From Zestomicrobium sp964482405 (GTDB lineage: Archaea; Thermoproteota; Thermoprotei_A; Sulfolobales; NBVN01), in assembly GCA_964482405.1 (NCBI GenBank), contig CAYZXH010000033.1:1-17589 (forward strand): a stretch of DNA of 17,589 bases, given 5' to 3'. The notes beneath the pieces are model-generated. The model was not told where the DNA came from and did not search any database. It saw only the letters and a list, made by a program, of their open reading frames with translations. Positions 14,014-17,589 of this stretch are shown here, piece after piece. Position 1 is the stretch's first letter. Every line of letters begins with the position of its first letter. A program made the position numbers and the translations under genes.

Positions 14014-14868
14014 CTACACACCCTTAAGCAACTTAATTAGATAGGTCTTCAGCAACTCATAACTTAGGTTCTCGTTTCTTAACGAGTATCTCAGAGCTAG
14101 GTACCTCCAAATCCTCACTAACTCAGGTATCCTGACGTAGTTTTCCAAGTCTCTGGATAGTCTCGCGAAGAAATTAGGCGGGTCATCAACTAACACTAAC
14201 TCACCCCCATACATCAAGGCGATTCTAGAAAGGTAAGGCATGAAAACATCTATTTTATGCTCCACAACTATTATTGTGGCCTGATTATCACGTCTAAGAA
14301 GTTCTATAGTCCTCACCACCTCCTCAGCTCCCGCCCAATCAAGGTTAGAGAGTGGTTCGTCAAACACTAAGAGTTTAGGTTTAGTCGCTATAGCGGTCGC
14401 TATAGCAACCCTCTGCTTCTGACCACTACTTAACTCGTAAGGTGATTTATCGAGGATCGACTCACTTAAACCAACCTGTTTTACAGCCCATGAAACCCTC
14501 TCACGTATCTCCTCGGAATCAACGCCTAAGAACCTCAGACGAAGCGCGATCTCGTCCTCAACCCGTGTGGTGAGGAACTGCATCTCAGGATCTGATGAGA
14601 CAAACCCTATGTTGCTTAACGCTCGTGAAGACTTAAGACTCACTACCTCATCACCTAAGATAAAAGCACGTCCTCTAAGCACACCTCTATAACTACCCGG
14701 TATCAACCCACACAAGATTCTCGCTAAGGTAGTCTTACCGGCGCCCGTAGGTCCTGTGATTAGCAGGAATTCTCCCTCACCCACACATAAATTAACGTTC
14801 CTCAAAACCCAGTCACTAGAATTCTCGTAAGACCACCACAAATCCTCTAGACTCACTACACAGGGCAT
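14014..14868 (-). CDS. ecfA: ECF transporter ATPase with canonical signature but altered Q-loop
   Basis: First ATPase of the ECF importer, 284 residues. Walker A GPTGAGKT is at 39-46. The Q-loop reads FVSSDPEMQFL, so the usual Gln (VFQNP context) is Ser92. The signature LSSGQKQRV is at 146-154, Walker B LLVFDEPLSNLD at 166-177 with Glu171, and the H-loop His is His204 (VVEHK). The residues after the Q-loop (TRVEDEIALRL) match the Q-helix typical of ECF/CbiO-type ATPases, which sets them apart from other ABC families. ATG 14868 overlaps the end of the EcfT gene by 13 bases and has GGGGAT six bases before it, so translation is probably coupled. The altered motif here and the altered signature in the partner fall in the same composite ATP site. 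Confidence 0.94.
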   Translation of the reverse strand: MPCVVSLEDLWWSYENSSDWVLRNVNLCVGEGEFLLITGPTGAGKTTLARILCGLIPGSYRGVLRGRAFILGDEVVSLKSSRALSNIGFVSSDPEMQFLTTRVEDEIALRLRFLGVDSEEIRERVSWAVKQVGLSESILDKSPYELSSGQKQRVAIATAIATKPKLLVFDEPLSNLDWAGAEEVVRTIELLRRDNQATIIVVEHKIDVFMPYLSRIALMYGGELVLVDDPPNFFARLSRDLENYVRIPELVRIWRYLALRYSLRNENLSYELLKTYLIKLLKGV

Positions 14869-15749
14869 CCTGAAATCCCCGAGTAGCTGACTAGCATCCT
14901 GTAAATCAAAGAATTCAGCGGGTTTAGTACCCCAGTGAGTGAGAAGTAAGTGATTAGAGAAATCGATGAGATTATTATGAAGAGCATCAATAAGTCAACG
15001 AATCTGAAGCTCGCCTTATCTAGCAAGCCCTTCCCCCTAGCTAGGTTAAACCCCCTTAACTCAAGGACGTCGCTGACTTCATCTATCTTCATCAAAGTTA
15101 TTGAGAAAAGCGGTAGGAGTCTGTGGAAGAAGAGGGAGGCTCTCTTAAAGAAGTTGCTCCTAGAAATCTCTAAACCTCTTGAAAGCTCACCTAACTTGAT
15201 CTCATCAAGCTTTACCTGGAGGTAGTACATAAACTTAAAAACGAGCCCGACGACTAAAGCCACTCTCAAGTTAACGCCTAAGATGCTTAGGCCATTAATA
15301 ACGTCTCTCATGGTAATCAAGGAGAGAGCTAGAACAACCATGAGTACCGTGGCTAAGATCTTAGAATAAATCGTCAAACCAACCACCAAGTTCTCAGCGT
15401 AGAGTTTTAAGAAACCCGCGCAAACTAACGGGTTACGACCTAGACCACCGCCAACGAAGAAGTAGCTAAGGATTATGATTAGGAGAAACCCTAGCAAAAC
15501 TCTTAAGTAGTTGGTCACGGCACTCAACCTGATCTTAGAAAGCTTGAAAATTGTTAACACCATGAAAACTAAGAGTAAGTTGAGCTCGAGAAGATTTCCT
15601 AATAAAGTGTACAGAGCGGCGAACATCAGTAACGAGAACTTAGTTACGGGGTTTAAGTTAAGCAGAGCTGAGGTCGAGTTTACGTAGCCTGTTATGGTTC
15701 TCACACTACGTGTTCCTGACTTACCTTCTACCTTAACTAAGCTAGCCAC
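14856..15749 (-). CDS. ecfT: ECF transporter transmembrane component EcfT
   Basis: The 297-residue membrane scaffold that couples the two ATPases to the substrate-binding S component. Hydrophobic segments lie at about 36-52, 54-70, 82-100, 118-145, 158-176 and 252-275. The cytoplasmic coupling helices carry the two short family motifs, Ser-Arg-Gly at 190-192 (GELSRGLEIS) and Leu-Arg-Gly at 231-233 (DVLELRGFNLARG), which insert into grooves of the ATPases; the classical form is Ala-Arg-Gly/Ser, so both first residues differ slightly. The opening LNLNPVTKFSLLM, with the conserved Asn-Pro-x-x-Lys, is typical of EcfT. The GTG 15749 start sits inside the AGAGGTGG sequence, without its own ribosome site, and overlaps the S-component gene by 13 bases, so coupled translation is likely; a GTG at 15701 is an alternative start. 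Confidence 0.92.
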   Translation of the reverse strand: MASLVKVEGKSGTRSVRTITGYVNSTSALLNLNPVTKFSLLMFAALYTLLGNLLELNLLLVFMVLTIFKLSKIRLSAVTNYLRVLLGFLLIIILSYFFVGGGLGRNPLVCAGFLKLYAENLVVGLTIYSKILATVLMVVLALSLITMRDVINGLSILGVNLRVALVVGLVFKFMYYLQVKLDEIKLGELSRGLEISRSNFFKRASLFFHRLLPLFSITLMKIDEVSDVLELRGFNLARGKGLLDKASFRFVDLLMLFIIISSISLITYFSLTGVLNPLNSLIYRMLVSYSGISGCPV

Positions 15750-16330
15750 CTCTTACAGAACGCTCTATGAGAGACGATAACCGGGGTTAGCCCCTTAAGT
15801 AGAGGTGCTCCCACAACCAGTACAGGTATTACGTTGCCCACGAACCATGAGATCATGACCACGAAGTATATGTCGCTGGTTACGAAGCCCCACGCACTCA
15901 TCGCTGAAGCACCTAAGAACGCTCCAAGCAGGTTATTCAAGATAACGCAAGATAAAGTAAAGTGCACCCAATCACCAAGTTTCTTAAGTGCAGGATCAAC
16001 CCTGAAGAACCTAAAGTATGTTGCTGGGATAAGTGATTGCACCAGATTTGCCGGGAGGAGGGAAAGACTGATGGATATTGGGATACCACCTACTAAATCG
16101 CCGACTATCGGGAAGAAAACACCGGCTAAGACCCCCCAGAAACCAAACCATATACCTCCAACAACTTGAACCACCACCGCTAAGTAGAACCAGGAGACTC
16201 CGTAACCTACTTGAAGAAAGCTACTCAAGGTAGCGGATAAAGCGCCTAGAGCAGTTAGGAACACGAAGATAACGACGTGTACCACACCCCAAGACCTCAC
16301 CTCCCCTTCCCTCAAATCCCACACACTCAT
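15737..16330 (-). CDS. ECF transporter S component (substrate-binding membrane protein), substrate unknown
   Basis: A 197-residue membrane protein with about six segments (roughly 15-38, 46-66, 68-85, 88-108, 122-142, 155-180), the size and layout of ECF S components. The Gly-rich WFGFWGVLAGVFFPIVGD segment resembles the conserved region of this superfamily. It is the first gene of a four-gene unit with EcfT and two ATPases, which makes this a dedicated (group I) module where S and its energising parts are co-transcribed. Tryptophans are abundant. I could not match it to a known specificity such as biotin, riboflavin, thiamine or cobalt: there is no CbiN neighbour and no vitamin biosynthesis gene beside it. 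ATG 16330 has a near-perfect GAGGTGAT ribosome site (16337-16344) six bases before it. Confidence 0.82.
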   Translation of the reverse strand: MSVWDLREGEVRSWGVVHVVIFVFLTALGALSATLSSFLQVGYGVSWFYLAVVVQVVGGIWFGFWGVLAGVFFPIVGDLVGGIPISISLSLLPANLVQSLIPATYFRFFRVDPALKKLGDWVHFTLSCVILNNLLGAFLGASAMSAWGFVTSDIYFVVMISWFVGNVIPVLVVGAPLLKGLTPVIVSHRAFCKRWLA

Positions 16331-16357
16331 TTGAGCATCACCTCGTTAAAGACGCTA

Positions 16358-16383
16358 ATCAATTAAAAAGGCCAAACCAAAAG
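16358..16383 (-). terminator. T-rich tract after CDC48
   Basis: Minus-strand CCCTTTTGGTTTGGCCTTTTTAATTG holds three T runs about 30 to 55 bases after the CDC48 stop. U-rich tracts end archaeal transcripts, so this may terminate CDC48 mRNA. It lies inside the predicted leader of the ECF operon, so the two signals would have to coexist. Confidence 0.35.
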
Positions 16384-16390
16384 GGAGTGT

Positions 16391-16400
16391 TCTTATATGG
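16391..16400 (-). promoter_or_regulatory. TATA box of the ECF transporter operon
   Basis: Minus-strand CCATATAAGA, 13 bases after the CDC48 stop, predicts an RNA start near 16370 and a 40-base leader with the strong GAGGTGAT site. The alternative CTTTTTAATT at 16361-16370 would start RNA inside that ribosome site, which is less likely. No riboswitch-sized leader exists. Confidence 0.45.
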
Positions 16401-16412
16401 TCAGTTCTCACG

Positions 16413-17589
16413 TTAGATAACTGTTTTCTTCAATGTCTCGTACGTCCTCTGATAAGTCTCTAACATATCTCTACTTAGCGATGGTTTAATCGCCTTCATG
16501 GCTTGGAGGAAGTACTTCATGCTTATAGGTCTAGGCTCGAATTTCTCACGTAATGCTAGCATGACAGCCTCCCTAACCAACGCTTCTAAGTCAGCGCCGG
16601 AATAGCCTTCAGTCATATCAGCTAGCTTCTCTAGATCCACGTCCTCAGCTAGGGGAACCCTCCTAACATGAACCTTAAGTATCTGCAGCCTACTCTTCCT
16701 ATCGGGCGGTGGAACAAAGATTATTCTATCGAATCTACCAGGCCTTAATAAGGCGGGGTCCAGTATGTCGGCACGGTTCGTAGCAGCAATCACCACAACG
16801 TTTTTAAGGGTTTGTATGCCGTCCATCTCAGCGAGCAACTGATTAACTATCCTGTCAGTAACCCCGGAATCCGTTCTAAAGCCTCTTGCGGGAGCTATTG
16901 AGTCTATTTCGTCGAAGAATATTATTGCTGGTGCTACTTGTCTTGCTTTTCTGAATATTTCTCTTATTGCTTTTTCTGATTCTCCTACCCATTTGCTGAG
17001 TATTTCAGGTCCTTTAATTGCTATGAAGTTTGCTCCAGACTCAGTAGCTACTGCCTTAGCAAGCAAAGTCTTACCACAACCAGGAGGACCGTAAAGAAGT
17101 ATACCCCTAGGCGGCCTTATACCCATGTTCTCGAAAACGTGCGGAGCCTTAAGAGGCCACTCAACAGCTTCCTGGAGCTGTTGCTTGACGTCTTCTAAGC
17201 CACCTATATCGGACCACCTGACCTCAGGAACCTCGACAAACACTTCACGCAGGAGGGTAGGATGCACGAGTTTTAAAGCTTCCGTGAAGTCGTCTTTAGT
17301 TACGACCAACTTCTTCAGAACTTCCGGAGGTATCGGCTTACTTAACTCTACCTGCTCACTTCTTAAAAATCTTCTCAGTGCTGACATAGCCGCCTCCTTG
17401 ACCAGGGCTGCTAAGTCAGCGCCTGTGAAGCCGTGTGTGACACCCGCTAATTCGTCTAGGTTTACGTTCTCCGCTAGCGGGACGTTCCTCGTGTGGACCT
17501 CTAAGATAGCTTTCCTAGCCCTCTTATCAGGTGGCGGTATCTCTATTTCTCTGTCGAATCTTCCGGGTCTTCTTAGTGCTGGGTCTACT
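16413..17589 (-). CDS. cdc48: CDC48/VAT-type AAA ATPase, 3' part only (cut by window edge)
   Basis: Hexameric unfoldase with two AAA domains that feeds or remodels proteins, the archaeal CDC48/p97. The frame stays open to the window end: the first 67 codons (17588 down to 17388) encode the end of domain D1 (DPALRRPGRFDREIEIPPPD, sensor 1 and arginine fingers, then HGFTGADLAALVKEAA). The ATG at 17387 is internal and falls in the D1 lid helix. D2 follows with SDIGGLEDVKQQL, Walker A GPPGCGKT, pore loop KWVGESEK, Walker B IIFFDEIDS, sensor AATNR, DPALLRPGRFDR and EGYSGADLEAL. It ends in KKTVI, without the hydrophobic-Tyr-x proteasome tail. The N-terminal domain and most of D1 lie outside. Two short stretches use unusually A-rich codons. 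The ECF operon follows on the same strand. Confidence 0.96.
   Translation of the reverse strand, partial: VDPALRRPGRFDREIEIPPPDKRARKAILEVHTRNVPLAENVNLDELAGVTHGFTGADLAALVKEAAMSALRRFLRSEQVELSKPIPPEVLKKLVVTKDDFTEALKLVHPTLLREVFVEVPEVRWSDIGGLEDVKQQLQEAVEWPLKAPHVFENMGIRPPRGILLYGPPGCGKTLLAKAVATESGANFIAIKGPEILSKWVGESEKAIREIFRKARQVAPAIIFFDEIDSIAPARGFRTDSGVTDRIVNQLLAEMDGIQTLKNVVVIAATNRADILDPALLRPGRFDRIIFVPPPDRKSRLQILKVHVRRVPLAEDVDLEKLADMTEGYSGADLEALVREAVMLALREKFEPRPISMKYFLQAMKAIKPSLSRDMLETYQRTYETLKKTVI
16894..17035 (-). other. A-rich codon-usage patch inside CDC48 D2
   Basis: Within D2, the codons from the strand after Walker A to the end of Walker B are nearly all A-ending: all five Glu are GAA, all four Lys AAA, Arg AGA, nearly all Ala GCA, and most Ile ATA. 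Both flanks of the same gene mix GAG, AAG, AGG and GCT. The edges are sharp. The segment covers the most conserved part of the AAA fold, pore loop to Walker B. Confidence 0.7.

Noticed and set aside
15834..16169. 111-codon open frame on the + strand opposite the ECF S component
   Set aside because: The minus-strand frame has membrane segments, operon context and a strong ribosome site; this frame is its shadow.
16413..17387. A stand-alone 324-residue single-domain AAA ATPase starting at ATG 17387
   Set aside because: The same frame stays open to the window end and encodes the end of AAA domain D1 without a break, so the ATG is internal to a larger CDC48 gene.
1..17589. CRISPR array, insertion sequence, prophage or toxin-antitoxin system
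   Set aside because: No regularly spaced repeats, transposase, integrase, att-like direct repeats or toxin-antitoxin pairs were found on either strand.

Overview
The window reads as chromosomal DNA of a hyperthermophilic crenarchaeon, most likely Desulfurococcales-like (order inferred from gene families and style, not from a marker phylogeny). Supporting signs: archaeal stalk protein P1/L12, a CDC48/VAT-type AAA ATPase, archaeal AMP phosphorylase, two-domain Sua5, an ADP-forming acyl-CoA synthetase alpha subunit, UPF0282 and Mth938-like proteins, many GTG/TTG starts, TATA boxes about 25 bases before predicted 5' ends, and short GGTG/GAGG ribosome binding sites. I saw no rRNA, tRNA, CRISPR array, transposase or integrase; this looks like compact core genome with no mobile island. 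No intergenic gap exceeds about 145 bases.

Layout. 1-1620: a Wzx-like flippase (+). 1761-3137: Mg2+ channel MgtE (-), convergent with the flippase and divergent from the next genes. 3244-5562 (+): nitroreductase, a small Cys-containing orphan, and nicotinate phosphoribosyltransferase (NAD salvage). 5590-7740 (-): a tight unit transcribed in the order Lrp/AsnC regulator, UPF0282 metallo-beta-lactamase-fold protein, radical SAM protein. 7865-9967 (-): ribosomal P1, acyl-CoA synthetase alpha subunit, a small orphan. 10097-11176 (+): Sua5, needed for tRNA t6A. 11184-12692 (-): AMP phosphorylase. 12797-16330 (-): a complete energy-coupling-factor (ECF) transporter transcribed S, T, A, A', followed by an Mth938-like protein. 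16413-17589 (-): the second half of CDC48, cut by the window edge. An ATG at 17387 lies inside this gene and is not its start.

How genes work together. The four ECF genes overlap or nearly abut and should form one vitamin or micronutrient importer; its substrate cannot be read from sequence. Its two ATPases are degenerate in complementary places, so that one composite ATP site keeps all motifs and the other loses both the Q-loop Gln and the signature sequence. AMP phosphorylase belongs to the archaeal AMP to ribose-1,5-bisphosphate route; the isomerase and type III RuBisCO are not here. The acyl-CoA synthetase alpha subunit needs an ATP-grasp beta subunit that is also not here.

The points most worth a second look are the asymmetric ECF ATPase pair, a sharply bounded A-rich codon patch in CDC48, about six-fold enrichment of the hexamer CTTAAG, the coupled Lrp/UPF0282/radical SAM unit, and a GC-rich island in the 1618-1760 gap that might be a structured RNA. 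I found no convincing wholly new multi-gene system.
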